A stretch of DNA of 64,000 bases from Chloroflexota bacterium (GTDB lineage Bacteria > Chloroflexota > UBA11872 > UBA12225 > JAJDUF01). Shown in pieces: positions 36,366 to 45,884 of this stretch. The DNA lies in NCBI GenBank assembly GCA_022826725.1, contig JAJDUF010000013.1, forward strand, positions 348,246 to 412,245, given 5' to 3'. The notes under the pieces are model-generated. The model was not told the origin of the DNA. It saw only the letters and a program-made list of their open reading frames with translations, and searched no databases. Every line of letters begins with the position of its first letter. Within the stretch, counting starts at the first letter, position 1. A program made the position numbers and the translations under genes.

Positions 36366-37924
36366 CGTCGTCGCCAGTGCGAGCCGTCGGCACGGTCCTC
36401 GATGGCGATGTCCAGCGCGGCGAGCCGGTCGCGGACCGCATCGGCCAGCGCATAGAGGCGCTCCGTGCGGAGACGCTGCCGCATCTCTACCAAGAGACCG
36501 ATCAAGGGAGACGCCGCCAACTCCGCCTGCTGGTCACTCCGGCGCCAGGCGGTACCGTCGGCCCGATCTTCGAGGGTGATTCCGTCCGCCGCCAACCCGT
36601 CACGAACCATGTCGGCCAGCGCATAGAGGCGCTCGTCGCGCAGCGATCGGCGCACGTCGAGCAGCAGGTCCAGGAATGGCTCGGCCGCGCCAACCTGCCG
36701 GCTCTCCAGCCGTGCAGCCACCGCCGCCAGGTCCACACCGAGGACGCCGGCCAGCTCTTTGAGCGTCGCCGGCGCCTGACCCAGCGCGGCGGCCGGCGAC
36801 TCATCGGCCGCGCGGTTGATCTCCCGGGCCAGGTCGTAGAGCACGCCGAGCGCCGCGGCGGTGTTGAGGTCGTCGTCCATGGCGCCCATGAAGCGCCGCC
36901 GGCTCTGCGCCGCTACTGCGTCCATCTCTTTAGCGTCCCCAGCCGCCTCGCGTTGAATCGCGTGGACGAGCCGATCCAGCCCCCGACTCTGGGCGGCGAT
37001 ATGCTCCGGCGCAAAGGTCATCGGCGAGCGGTAGTGGACCGAGAGCAAATACAGCCGCAGCGCCTCGGCCGGGTATTGCTCCAAGAGACTGGCCACGGTC
37101 GTGTAGTTGTTCAGCGAATGGGCCATCTTTTCGCTGCCGGCCATCAGCAGCCCGATGTGCAGCCAGTGGTGCGCGAACGGCGCCTGCCCGCTGTAGGCCT
37201 CGCTCTGCGCGATTTCGTTCTCATGGTGCGGGAAGATGAGATCGGCGCCGCCGGCGTGCAGGTCAATCTGCGGGCCGAGCAGCTCGAACACCATGCTCGT
37301 GCATTCGATGTGCCACCCCGGCCGGCCCGGTCCCCACGGGCTGTCCCAGGCCGGCTCGCCGGGTGCCGCCGCCTTCCACAGCGCAAAGTCGCGCGGATTG
37401 CGCTTTTGCGCGTCCACCTCGACCCGCCGGCCCGCCTCAACCCCTTCCTCCACGCGACCGGAAAACCGGCCATACGCCGGAAATGCGTCTACGGCGAAGT
37501 AGACGTCCCCGCCCACCACATAGGCGGCCCCGCGCTCCAGCAGGCCGGAGATAACGCCGATAATGGCCGCCATGTGCTCGGTCACGCGCGGATAGTGGTC
37601 GGCGGGCTGGACGTTCAGCGCCTCCATGACCTCGAAATACGCTGCGGTCATGCGTCGGGCATACGCCAGCGGCTCCTCGCCACGTTCCTGGGCACGCTCG
37701 ATGATCTTGTCGTCTACGTCGGTGAAGTTCTGGACATAGGTCAGCGGCACGTCCCGCCAGGCAAGATAGCGCCGGAACACGTCGGCGACGACGAACAGCC
37801 GCGCGTGCCCTATGTGCGGCGGCGCCTTCGGCGTCATGCCGCACAGATACATCGTTGCCGGGGTGGACCGCGGCGCGAACAGCATCTTGCGCCGCTGCCG
37901 GGTGTCGTATAGCGCCAGGTTCAC
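36362..37924 (-). CDS. cysS: Cysteinyl-tRNA synthetase with duplicated C-terminal module
   Basis: 520 residues from a GTG that overlaps the cysE stop (GTGA). HIGH is intact (HIGH, 37-40). Zinc ligands fit Cys28, Cys208 and the PHHE element (232-235). The KMSKS loop is KMAHS (266-270). The C-terminal module appears twice: 416-462 and 473-520, each with RLYALAD-VRD and EDRADG--WRR. Ordinary CysRS ends after one such module. A 23-base stretch is identical between the two DNA copies. The enzyme charges tRNA-Cys, next to the gene for its amino acid's first committed step. Confidence 0.92.
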   Translation of the reverse strand: MNLALYDTRQRRKMLFAPRSTPATMYLCGMTPKAPPHIGHARLFVVADVFRRYLAWRDVPLTYVQNFTDVDDKIIERAQERGEEPLAYARRMTAAYFEVMEALNVQPADHYPRVTEHMAAIIGVISGLLERGAAYVVGGDVYFAVDAFPAYGRFSGRVEEGVEAGRRVEVDAQKRNPRDFALWKAAAPGEPAWDSPWGPGRPGWHIECTSMVFELLGPQIDLHAGGADLIFPHHENEIAQSEAYSGQAPFAHHWLHIGLLMAGSEKMAHSLNNYTTVASLLEQYPAEALRLYLLSVHYRSPMTFAPEHIAAQSRGLDRLVHAIQREAAGDAKEMDAVAAQSRRRFMGAMDDDLNTAAALGVLYDLAREINRAADESPAAALGQAPATLKELAGVLGVDLAAVAARLESRQVGAAEPFLDLLLDVRRSLRDERLYALADMVRDGLAADGITLEDRADGTAWRRSDQQAELAASPLIGLLVEMRQRLRTERLYALADAVRDRLAALDIAIEDRADGSHWRRR

Positions 37925-38823
37925 GAGCGCCCTCCTGACGACGCCAGGCGTCGCGCCGCGTCCGCACAATCCGCCGGGTGCTCCGGTGGTGCGGACCCGG
38001 CGGTCAGTTCACCATCGCAGCCATTGGTGACCTCCGCGCCGCCGGTTTCTGGCTCGCGGAGCGCCCCGAGGCCGAGCGCGTCATCGGCTGGGGGTGGTTG
38101 AGCGGTCCTTTCGAGCCGCGCGAGGCGTGTCTCCAACTCCTGCACCTTGCTGCCGAGGCGACGAATGATCTCCAACTCCGAGATAGGCCGTTGCCCGCTA
38201 GGACTCCCCAATCCGCTGGCGGTCGCGGCGGTGCCGTCCATGACTCGCTCGGAGCTACCGCGTGCGGGGTCACGCACGGATACCACGCGAGCGGGAATGC
38301 CGACCACGGTCGAATGCGCCGGCACGTCGCGCAACACGACGGCTCCGGCGCCGATGATCGCGCCATCGCCCACGTGTACGGCACCCAGTATCTTCGCACC
38401 GACGCCAACCGTGACGCGGTTGCCCAACGTCGGGTGGCGCTTACCGCGCTCGAATCCGGTTCCGCCCAATGTTACCCCCTGGTATAGCATCACGTCGTCG
38501 CCGACCTCCGTCGTCTCTCCGATCACTACACCCATGCCGTGATCCACGAAGAAGCCGGCGCCAATCGCGGCCGCCGGGTGGATTTCGATACCGGTCAAGA
38601 AACGGTTGAGGTGCGAGAGCAGCCGCGGAATGACCGGCACGCGCCGCCGGCACAGCCAATGCGCGACGCGATGCAGCAGGATCGCGTGCAGGCCCGGATA
38701 GGACAGCACGACTTCGGTAAAAGAAGTCGCCGCGGGATCGCGGGCAAAGATGGCCGCGAGGTCGCGGCGCAGTGTCTCCACCGGACCGGGCCGCTGCATA
38801 TGGTCACGCTCGCTCGTGCTCAC
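37921..38823 (-). CDS. cysE: Serine O-acetyltransferase
   Basis: 300 residues; a left-handed beta-helix acetyltransferase that makes O-acetylserine for cysteine synthesis. The hexapeptide region (about 78-190) includes IHPAAAIGAGFFVDHG, the catalytic His/Asp pair, and VIGETTEVGDDVMLYQGVTLGGTG, then VVGIPARVV. The last roughly 110 residues form an extra tail with a Leu/Arg coiled-coil-like helix (ELEIIRRLGSKVQELETRL) and an acidic, Pro-rich end. The GTG start gives the standard N-terminus. It is coupled to cysS by a GTGA overlap, as in Gram-positive bacteria. No T-box leader is seen. Confidence 0.9.
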   Translation of the reverse strand: MSTSERDHMQRPGPVETLRRDLAAIFARDPAATSFTEVVLSYPGLHAILLHRVAHWLCRRRVPVIPRLLSHLNRFLTGIEIHPAAAIGAGFFVDHGMGVVIGETTEVGDDVMLYQGVTLGGTGFERGKRHPTLGNRVTVGVGAKILGAVHVGDGAIIGAGAVVLRDVPAHSTVVGIPARVVSVRDPARGSSERVMDGTAATASGLGSPSGQRPISELEIIRRLGSKVQELETRLARLERTAQPPPADDALGLGALREPETGGAEVTNGCDGELTAGSAPPEHPADCADAARRLASSGGRS

Positions 38824-38849
38824 AGCTACTCACTTTGGGGCTACTCGGC

Positions 38850-40142
38850 TCAATGGCCGGTGACGGCTCGCTCCGCGCCAGCGGGCGGCGGCGCGTCCAA
38901 GCGCGTCAAGAGTGCTACCGCCTGGGCAGCGATGGCCTGGCCCCGGCCAACGGCGTCCACCCCTTCATTACTGGTGGCCTTGACGTTGATCTGCGACGTA
39001 CTTAGCGTCAGCGCGGCCGCGAGCGCCTGGCCCATCGCCGGCAGGTGCGCGGCGAGGCGCGGCGCTTCCGCTACCACCGTCGCGTCGAGATTCTGAATAC
39101 GCCAGCCCCGTGTACGCACCTTGTCTGCCACCGTCCGCAAAAGCTCCAGGCTCGATACACCCTGGTAGGCCGGATCGGTATTCGGAAAGAGCTGCCCAAT
39201 ATCGGGCAGGCCCGCTGCGCCCAACAGCGCGTCCATAATGGCGTGCGTCACCACGTCGGCGTCGGAGTGCCCGGCCAGCCCCTTGCCTTCCGGGTGCTCC
39301 AGGGCCACGCCACCGAGAACAAGCCGGCGCCCCGGCGCCAAGCGATGAATGTCGTAGCCCGTGCCCACGCGCGTAGCGAGTGGCTCGTCGTCGGTGGTCA
39401 GTGTCCCGTGTTCAGTGGCGCGGCCTCTGCTGGTCAAGAGCGCCGCCGCGACTTCCACGTCAGCCGGCACCGTCACCTTAATATTAGCCGGATCGCCCGG
39501 AAAAAGGCGCACTTCAATACCCTGGCGTTCGAGCAGCACCCCTTCATCCGTATAGTCATCGGCCGCCGCGCCGGCCTGCCGGAAGGCCGCGGCCAGGGTC
39601 GCCCGGCGGAATATCTGCGGCGTCTGCGCTGCCCAGAGCCGGCTGCGGTCAACCGTGTGTACCACCGTATGGTCCGGACGGACCCGCTTGACCGTATCGC
39701 GGAGGGGGACCGCCGCGATGGCCGCGACTGCGCCGGCAGCGGCGGCCAGCCCCGAGGCCACCAACGCCGGTGTCAGCAAGGGCCGCGCGGCGTCGTGGAT
39801 GAGCACCCACTCGGCGCCCTTGACGGCGGCCAGGCCGGCCCGCACCGAGGCCGCACGCACCGCGCCGCCCGCGCAGATGGCCGAGACTTTCTGCCACTCC
39901 GCCGCCTGCACCACTTGGCGACAACGCTCTACCAGCGCCGCGCTCACGACCAGCGCAATCTCGCTCACCTGCGGGCAGGCCTCCAGTGCGTCCACGGCGT
40001 AGGCGAGCAGCGGCCGCCCCAGCAGCGGCAGGAAAGCCTTATCCATCCCGCCCATCCGCTGCCCCTGGCCGGCGCCGACAACGATGGCCGCGACCGACCC
40101 GTCGGCCGCCACCGCGTCGGGCGCCTGTTTCGCTGCACACAT
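38850..40142 (-). CDS. ispDF: Bifunctional IspD-IspF (MEP pathway)
   Basis: 430 residues. Residues about 14-245 are IspD: VGAGQGQRMGGMDKAFLPL, IHDAARPLL, AAQTPQIFRR and DDYTDEGVLLE. Residues about 263-420 are IspF: GTGYDIHRL, LAGHSDADVVTHAIMDALLG, DATVVAEAPRL and INVKATSNEGV, in which the family Thr after GV is Asp. It would catalyse CDP-ME formation and MEcPP cyclisation. Fused IspDF is best known in alpha- and epsilon-proteobacteria, so its presence inside the Bacillus-type order is of interest. It starts 18 bases after radA. Confidence 0.93.
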   Translation of the reverse strand: MCAAKQAPDAVAADGSVAAIVVGAGQGQRMGGMDKAFLPLLGRPLLAYAVDALEACPQVSEIALVVSAALVERCRQVVQAAEWQKVSAICAGGAVRAASVRAGLAAVKGAEWVLIHDAARPLLTPALVASGLAAAAGAVAAIAAVPLRDTVKRVRPDHTVVHTVDRSRLWAAQTPQIFRRATLAAAFRQAGAAADDYTDEGVLLERQGIEVRLFPGDPANIKVTVPADVEVAAALLTSRGRATEHGTLTTDDEPLATRVGTGYDIHRLAPGRRLVLGGVALEHPEGKGLAGHSDADVVTHAIMDALLGAAGLPDIGQLFPNTDPAYQGVSSLELLRTVADKVRTRGWRIQNLDATVVAEAPRLAAHLPAMGQALAAALTLSTSQINVKATSNEGVDAVGRGQAIAAQAVALLTRLDAPPPAGAERAVTGH

Positions 40143-40160
40143 TGCTCGTCTGCCTGGACC

Positions 40161-41516
40161 CTACGCGGCAAAGGCCGTCTCGAAGGCGTCGCGCAAGCCA
40201 GTAGCGCCGATGAGCTGCGGCCCGTGGCCACGCTCCAAACGTCGAGCATCACTGGCGGGTACGACGCAACGCCGAAACCCCATTCGCTGCGCTTCCGTCA
40301 GGCGGCGCTCGATCTGACTGACCGGTCGCAGCTCGCCCTGCAAGCCGACTTCGCCCAGGAAAGCGAGGTCGGCCGGCAGAATCTTGTCCCGATAGCTGGA
40401 CGCAATGGCCGCCGCCAGCCCCAGATCACACGCCGGCTCTGCCAGCTTCAAGCCGCCGACGGCATTGACGTATACGTCCTGATTGCCCAGCGCCAGGCCG
40501 AGCCGCTTGGTCAAGACGGCGATCAGGAGATGGAGGCGATTGAGGTCCACTCCGACGACCGTGCGGCGGGGCATCCCAAAGGCCGTCGTTGCCACGAGCG
40601 CCTGCACCTCGACGAGCAGGGCACGACTACCCTCCAGCGGCACCGCGACCGCCGAGCCGGAGGCCGAGGCGACTCGCTGCGCGAGAAAAGCCGCCGAGGG
40701 ATTGGTCACCTCGCGGAGACCGTTCGGGGCCATCTCGAAGACACCGACCTCATCGGTCGAGCCGAAACGGTTCTTCGTCGCTCGCAAGAGGCGATACGCA
40801 TGAAAGCGCTCGCCCTCCAAGTAGAGGACGGCATCCACGATGTGCTCCAGCACGCGCGGGCCGGCGATATTGCCGTCCTTGGTGACGTGCCCGACGAGAA
40901 ACGTCGCAATCTCCGTCGCCTTGGCCAGGTCCATGAGCCGGAGCGTGCATTCGCGGAGCTGCGTAATGCTCCCCGGGCTGGCGGCAATCGAATCCAGGTA
41001 GGCCGTCTGGATGGAGTCGACGATAATCACCCGCGGACGCAGCCGCTCGACCTCGCGGAGCACCGCCTGCAGATTCGTCTCGGTCAGGATGTAAAGTTGC
41101 GGGGCTGTAGCTCTGATCCGGTCGCTGCGGAGACGCAGCTGCCGCGCCGATTCCTCGCCGGAGACGTAGAGCACCGGCGCCTCGGCGGCTACCCGCGCGG
41201 CAAATTGCAGCAAGAGGGTGGACTTGCCAATCCCCGGGTCGCCGCCCAGCAGGATTAGCTCGCCGGGGACGATGCCGCCGCCGAGCACGCGGTCGAACTC
41301 ACCGAGACCGCTGCTGACGCGGCTTTCCGCCTCGGTTTCGATCTCCGTCAGGAGGACGGGGCCGGACGAACGCGACCGGAAGCGATCCGGGGCTTGGTCG
41401 GGGGCGGCTATTTCGGCGAGGCTGTTCCAAGCCCCACATTCCGGGCAGCGCCCGTGCCACTTCGGTGTGGTGGCTCCGCACTCAGCGCAGGTGAAGTGGC
41501 TGCGTTGGCGGGGCAC
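40161..41516 (-). CDS. radA: DNA repair protein RadA (branch-migration ATPase)
   Basis: 451 residues from GTG 41516, preceded by GGAGGTG; upstream in-frame codons lack a ribosome-binding site. The N-terminal zinc finger has four Cys (10, 13, 24, 27). The RecA-like core shows Walker A GGDPGIGKST, the VIIVDSIQT strand and the RadA-specific KNRFG (about 250). A Lon-protease-like C-terminal domain follows (GGLKLAEPACDLGLAAAI). It helps D-loop extension and fork repair. It lies between clpC and ispDF, matching Bacillus without disA. Confidence 0.94.
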   Translation of the reverse strand: MPRQRSHFTCAECGATTPKWHGRCPECGAWNSLAEIAAPDQAPDRFRSRSSGPVLLTEIETEAESRVSSGLGEFDRVLGGGIVPGELILLGGDPGIGKSTLLLQFAARVAAEAPVLYVSGEESARQLRLRSDRIRATAPQLYILTETNLQAVLREVERLRPRVIIVDSIQTAYLDSIAASPGSITQLRECTLRLMDLAKATEIATFLVGHVTKDGNIAGPRVLEHIVDAVLYLEGERFHAYRLLRATKNRFGSTDEVGVFEMAPNGLREVTNPSAAFLAQRVASASGSAVAVPLEGSRALLVEVQALVATTAFGMPRRTVVGVDLNRLHLLIAVLTKRLGLALGNQDVYVNAVGGLKLAEPACDLGLAAAIASSYRDKILPADLAFLGEVGLQGELRPVSQIERRLTEAQRMGFRRCVVPASDARRLERGHGPQLIGATGLRDAFETAFAA

Positions 41517-41614
41517 ACTCCACCTCCTCGGCGGCCGGCGGCGGATCGGCGGCACCAAGCCGCGAGTGAGGAGCACACCGTTCTGGGGAGGGGCCTTCGC
41601 TCGGCGTCATTGTG

Positions 41615-44119
41615 CTAGACGGTCGCTGCCGCCAATTCTTCTTCCGGCTCCGACTCCGGCTCCTCGGCGGCCGACTCGACGGTCATCACAAGCTGGTCTT
41701 GCTCACCATCGTGGTCGGCCAGGATGCGATCTCCGGCCTTGACGTTGCCGGCCAGCAGCTCCTCGGCCAGCTCGTCCTCGATGTTGTTCTGGATGACGCG
41801 CCGGAGAGGACGGGCGCCGAAGTCGGGATCGAAGCCTTTGTCCACCAGCCAGTCCTTCGCCGCGTCCGTCAACTCAAGGACAATCTCCTGCTCGTGAAGC
41901 TGCGCCATCACGCGCTTCAACTCGATGTCAATGATGGCCTTGACGTTGCGGCGAGTGAGCGCCCGGAACACTACAATCGTATCCACCCGGTTGATGAACT
42001 CCGGCCGGAAGGTATTCTTGACCTCACCCAGCACCTTTTCGCGCATCCGGTCGTAGGCTTCCTGCTCATTGTGCTCGTCACCGGAAAGGGTGCGGAAGCC
42101 GACCTGCGCCTCACGCTTGATCTGTTGTGCCCCGACGTTGCCGGACATAATCAGGATCGTGTTGCGGAAGTCCACGGTCCGGCCCCGGCCGTCGGTAAGA
42201 CGACCATCCTCCATGATCTGGAGCAGCATGTTGAACACTTCGGGATGGGCCTTCTCGATTTCGTCCAGCAGGATCACGGCGTAGGAACGGCGCCGGATGG
42301 CCTCCGTCAACTGCCCGCCCTCGTCGTAGCCGACATAGCCCGGCGGGGCGCCGACCAAGCGGGCAACCGAGTGCCGCTCCATGTATTCGGACATGTCGAG
42401 GCGGATCATGGCCTCTTCACTGCCGAACATAAACGTTGCCAGCGCGCGCGCCAGCAAGGTCTTGCCAACCCCCGTGGGACCGAGGAAGATGAACGAGCCG
42501 ATGGGCCGCCGCGGATCCTTGAGGCCGGCGCGCGCACGGCGCACGGCGCGGGAGACGGCCTTGATGGCCTCATCCTGGCTCACGACCGTCTCGTGTAGGG
42601 CCTCTTCCATGTGGAGCAGGCGCTCGGACTCCTCTTCCTTGATGCGCGTCACGGGGATGCCGGTCCACATACTGACGACCTGCGAGATCACCTCGTCGTC
42701 AACTTTGGGGCGCTCGTCCTCGCTCTCGTCCTTCCGGCTCTGCTCCAGCCCCTGAATCTCCGCGCGCAGGGTCGCCTCTTGATCGCGCAGCTCACTCGCT
42801 CGCTCGTAGTCCTGTTTCTCGATGGAAGCGTTCTTCTCGCCAATCAGCTCATCGAGGCGCTTCATCGACTCACGCAAGCCTTGGGGAGCCATGGATTGCT
42901 GAATACGCACGCGCGAGCCGGATTCATCCACCAAGTCAATGGCTTTGTCGGGCAGGAAGCGGTCCGTCACGTAGCGCCCGGCCAACTCGGCCGCTGCCTT
43001 CACCGCTTCATCGGTGATGGTGACCCGGTGGTGGTCCTCGTAGCGATCTTTCACGCCCCGGATGATCTCGATGGTCTCTTCGATGGTCGGTTCCTTGACA
43101 TGCACCGGCTGGAAACGCCGTTCGAGCGCGGCGTCGCGCTCGATGTATTTCCGGTACTCGTCCAGTGTGGTAGCGCCGATGCACTGTAGCTCGCCACGCG
43201 ACAGGGACGGCTTGAGGATGTTCGCCGCATCCACCGCCCCCTCGGCGGCGCCGGCACCGACGAGCGTGTGTAGCTCGTCAATAAAGAGCACGCACTCCTC
43301 CGACGAGCGGATTTCCTCGATGATCCGCTTCAGGCGCTCCTCGAACTCGCCGCGGTACTTCGTGCCGGCTACCAGGGCACCCATGTCCAGGGTCAGGAGG
43401 CGCTTGTTGAGCAAGGTCTCCGGAACGTCACCGGTGATGATCCGTTGCGCCAACCCTTCGGCAATGGCGGTCTTGCCGACGCCCGGATCGCCGATCAGGG
43501 CCGGGTTGTTCTTCGTCCGGCGGCTCAGAATCTGAATGACGCGCTGAATCTCCTCCGATCGACCAACCACGGGGTCGAGCTTGCCCTCCCTGGCGGCCGC
43601 GGTGAGGTCAATGCCCATCTGGTCAATGGTCGGGGTTTTGGTCCGCTTCCGGCCTTCCGACCTGGAGCCGCTGCCGGTCTGGTTCACCACCTGGATGACC
43701 TGCGTGCGGACCTTCTCCAGGTTGACGCCCAGACTTTCCAGGACACCGGCGGCGATCCCCTCACCCTCGCGGACCAAGCCCAGCAGGAGGTGCTCGGTGC
43801 CGATGTAGTTGTGATTGAGCCGGCGTGCTTCCTCGACGGCCAGCTCGATGACCTTCTTGGCGCGCGGCGTGAGGTTGACGTCGCCGATGACCATGCGGTT
43901 GCCGCGGCCGATGATGAACTCTACGGCGCTGCGGACTTTGTTCAGCTCAACCCCTAGGTTGCCGAGAACTTTCGCGGCGACACCCTCACCCTCTCGCACC
44001 AAACCGAGCAATAAGTGCTCGGTGCCGATATAGTTATGGTTAAAACGTTGCGCTTCTTCCTGCGCGAGAACGAGCACCTTCTTGGCTCGCTCGGTGAACT
44101 TGTCAAAGCGATCACTCAT
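41615..44119 (-). CDS. clpC: ATP-dependent Clp protease ATPase subunit ClpC
   Basis: 834 residues. Two N-terminal Clp repeats (about 1-145, each with [20 protein letters not shown]) are followed by AAA domain 1 (Walker A GDPGVGKT), a middle region with the UVR-like [15 protein letters not shown], and AAA domain 2 (Walker [23 protein letters not shown]). The order and UVR segment identify ClpC rather than ClpB or ClpA. It unfolds substrates for ClpP. No ctsR, mcsA or mcsB is upstream; an S1-domain gene is instead. The C-terminus is Glu-rich. Confidence 0.94.
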   Translation of the reverse strand: MSDRFDKFTERAKKVLVLAQEEAQRFNHNYIGTEHLLLGLVREGEGVAAKVLGNLGVELNKVRSAVEFIIGRGNRMVIGDVNLTPRAKKVIELAVEEARRLNHNYIGTEHLLLGLVREGEGIAAGVLESLGVNLEKVRTQVIQVVNQTGSGSRSEGRKRTKTPTIDQMGIDLTAAAREGKLDPVVGRSEEIQRVIQILSRRTKNNPALIGDPGVGKTAIAEGLAQRIITGDVPETLLNKRLLTLDMGALVAGTKYRGEFEERLKRIIEEIRSSEECVLFIDELHTLVGAGAAEGAVDAANILKPSLSRGELQCIGATTLDEYRKYIERDAALERRFQPVHVKEPTIEETIEIIRGVKDRYEDHHRVTITDEAVKAAAELAGRYVTDRFLPDKAIDLVDESGSRVRIQQSMAPQGLRESMKRLDELIGEKNASIEKQDYERASELRDQEATLRAEIQGLEQSRKDESEDERPKVDDEVISQVVSMWTGIPVTRIKEEESERLLHMEEALHETVVSQDEAIKAVSRAVRRARAGLKDPRRPIGSFIFLGPTGVGKTLLARALATFMFGSEEAMIRLDMSEYMERHSVARLVGAPPGYVGYDEGGQLTEAIRRRSYAVILLDEIEKAHPEVFNMLLQIMEDGRLTDGRGRTVDFRNTILIMSGNVGAQQIKREAQVGFRTLSGDEHNEQEAYDRMREKVLGEVKNTFRPEFINRVDTIVVFRALTRRNVKAIIDIELKRVMAQLHEQEIVLELTDAAKDWLVDKGFDPDFGARPLRRVIQNNIEDELAEELLAGNVKAGDRILADHDGEQDQLVMTVESAAEEPESEPEEELAAATV

Positions 44120-44162
44120 GGTTAGGCCTCACTGGCTACGAGGAGAGCCGTAGACTATCGGG

Positions 44163-44171
44163 AGTATAGCA
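44163..44171 (-). promoter_or_regulatory. Extended -10 promoter for clpC
   Basis: TGCTATACT on the minus strand, predicted start near 44156, leader about 37 bases. No CtsR heptad repeat or CIRCE element was recognised nearby. Confidence 0.5.
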
Positions 44172-44349
44172 TAGGTCCGCACCGCCTCCCCGGCGCGCCG
44201 CTCACCGGCTCTCTTCCTGGTAAGCGATCCGCGTGCGGCCGGGAGCAACTGCCCAGCCCCCACCCATGCTAACCGAAAATCCTGCTAGTGAGCATTACGC
44301 GCCGGCCCCTCTCCCTACTAGGCGAGGACCGGGATGAGGCAGCCGAGGA

Positions 44350-45576
44350 CTACTCTTCCGTAGCTTCCTCGTCGGGCGGCGCATAGGTGCCCTCGTAACT
44401 CTCCGGTACGACCTCGCCCTGCTCGTCGAGGTGCTCGAATGCCGGGAGCAGACGCAAGCGCCGCCGCTCGTAGTCAATGTGCAGGACGCGAAACGGCAAA
44501 GCACGACCCTCTTCGAGGTAGGCCGCGTCGGCGGGATCAGTGTCGGAAGGATGGAGGTACCCCTCGACTCCCTCATCCACATGGACGAAGACCCCATAGT
44601 TCGACTGCCGCAGGACCACGCCGGTCACGTCTTCACCGGGCGGGTATTGCTCTTCCACCGTCTCCCACGGGTCGTCCTCCACTCGCTTGAGGCTGAGGGC
44701 GATCCGGTGCTCCTCTCGGTCAACGGAGAGCACGTACACGGAGACGCGCTGACCCGGCTTGAGCACGTCTGACGGGTGGTTGACGTGATCCCAAGACAGC
44801 TCGGAGATGTGTGCGAGGCCGTCGGCACCGCCCAAGTCAACGAACGCGCCAAAGCTGGCGAGATTGCTGACGGTGCCCTCGCGGATTTGGCCGGGTTCCA
44901 ACTCACCGAACAGCTCGTCACGGCGCTGCGCCCGCAGAGCACGGTCGGCCAGCCGCTCGGACAGGATCAGCCGATTGCGCCGCCGGTCAACCTCGACCAC
45001 CTTGACGTGGATCTTCGCGCCGACAAGCTCGGCCAGCCGCTGGACCAACCTTTCGCGGCTCTCGGCCCGATCGCCTTCGCGCCGGAGGCTGGTCAATTGG
45101 GAAATGGGCACGAACCCCCGCAAACCCAGGTCAACCACGACGCCACCGCGGTTGTGGTCAACGACGGGGACCTCGATGACTTCCCCGCTGCGGATCATGT
45201 CCTCCATCTGCCGCCAGCGGCGCTCACGGCGCGCGCGGCGATAGGAGAGCACGGCCGGCCCCTCATCATCCGGCTGGAGGACCGACACGAGAATGCGATC
45301 ACCGATCTCTAGCGGGCGCCCCAGGTCCTCGGCCGGGTTACCGAGTTCGCGCGCGGGGACAATCCCTTCCGACTTGAGGCCGATGTCTACCAGCACGTCA
45401 TCGCTGTCTATGTGGACGACCTCACCTTCGACTACGGCCCCCCGACGTACCTGCGCGAGCTCAACCGTCTGCAAGTCGAGGAGCTGGGCCATAGTCAGGC
45501 CCTCGTCCTCCTCGCGTTCCGATTGGCGCTCCTGCCGCGCCAGTGCCCGTCTCTCCCGCCGCCGCTCGTCATTCAT
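44350..45576 (-). CDS. S1 RNA-binding domain protein (ribosomal protein S1-like)
   Basis: 408 residues from ATG 45576 (GGGA upstream); a longer frame to 45651 is unsupported. Four S1 motifs can be followed: about 45-112 (GAVVEGEVVHIDSDDVLVDIG), 130-205 (VPVVDHNRGGVVVDLGLRGFVPISQL), 228-300 (GTVSNLASFGAFVDLGGADGLAHISEL) and 312-375. The third is the most canonical. The protein is shorter than E. coli S1 and close to the four-domain forms in Gram-positive-type bacteria. It is probably involved in mRNA binding at the ribosome or in RNA turnover. It is upstream of clpC by 230 bases. Confidence 0.85.
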   Translation of the reverse strand: MNDERRRERRALARQERQSEREEDEGLTMAQLLDLQTVELAQVRRGAVVEGEVVHIDSDDVLVDIGLKSEGIVPARELGNPAEDLGRPLEIGDRILVSVLQPDDEGPAVLSYRRARRERRWRQMEDMIRSGEVIEVPVVDHNRGGVVVDLGLRGFVPISQLTSLRREGDRAESRERLVQRLAELVGAKIHVKVVEVDRRRNRLILSERLADRALRAQRRDELFGELEPGQIREGTVSNLASFGAFVDLGGADGLAHISELSWDHVNHPSDVLKPGQRVSVYVLSVDREEHRIALSLKRVEDDPWETVEEQYPPGEDVTGVVLRQSNYGVFVHVDEGVEGYLHPSDTDPADAAYLEEGRALPFRVLHIDYERRRLRLLPAFEHLDEQGEVVPESYEGTYAPPDEEATEE

Positions 45577-45884
45577 GATCCCAAGCTGGTGCCAAGAAGG
45601 ATAGTGCCTTATCCCGCATAACCTGCCTCGTGGCTCCCGAGGTGCGGGCAAGCTACCCCAGGTGACCTCCGAGCGCCACTCCTTCCCGGCACCGACGCCC
45701 CAGTATTTTATTGCTCACCTAGAGCCATCTGCTCAGGAGCGATTCCCGGTGCGCCGCCTCACGTGCCAGCAAGTATACGCTGGCCTTCGGTTGAAGGCCA
45801 GTGCATTAGTACACGGATTCAGCCCGTTTCGACGGCGGAGCGGGTATCCGCAGCGCAATCGCCAACTGCGATTCCCTACCCAGC
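45577..45884. other. Intergenic stretch with one tetraloop hairpin
   Basis: 308 bases with no gene. At 45780-45801 CTGGCCTTC pairs with GAAGGCCAG around GGTT; it may end transcription of the SDR gene or protect an end. AT-rich words near 45705 could be part of a promoter for the S1 gene, but no full promoter is seen. Confidence 0.45.

Noticed and set aside
36170..37912. Plus-strand open frame of 580 codons over cysS
   Set aside because: Antisense to a certain tRNA synthetase gene; composition is Arg/Pro/Ala-rich as in spurious high-GC frames.
38824..38849. T-box leader for cysE-cysS
   Set aside because: Only 26 bases separate cysE from ispDF; no T-box sequence or specifier hairpin is visible.
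39045..41258. Long plus-strand open frame (737 codons) across ispDF and radA
   Set aside because: It runs antisense to two clear genes, has no recognisable domain, and arises from the high-GC codon pattern.
44120..44349. CtsR or HrcA operator for clpC
   Set aside because: No tandem heptad or CIRCE-like inverted repeat could be found.
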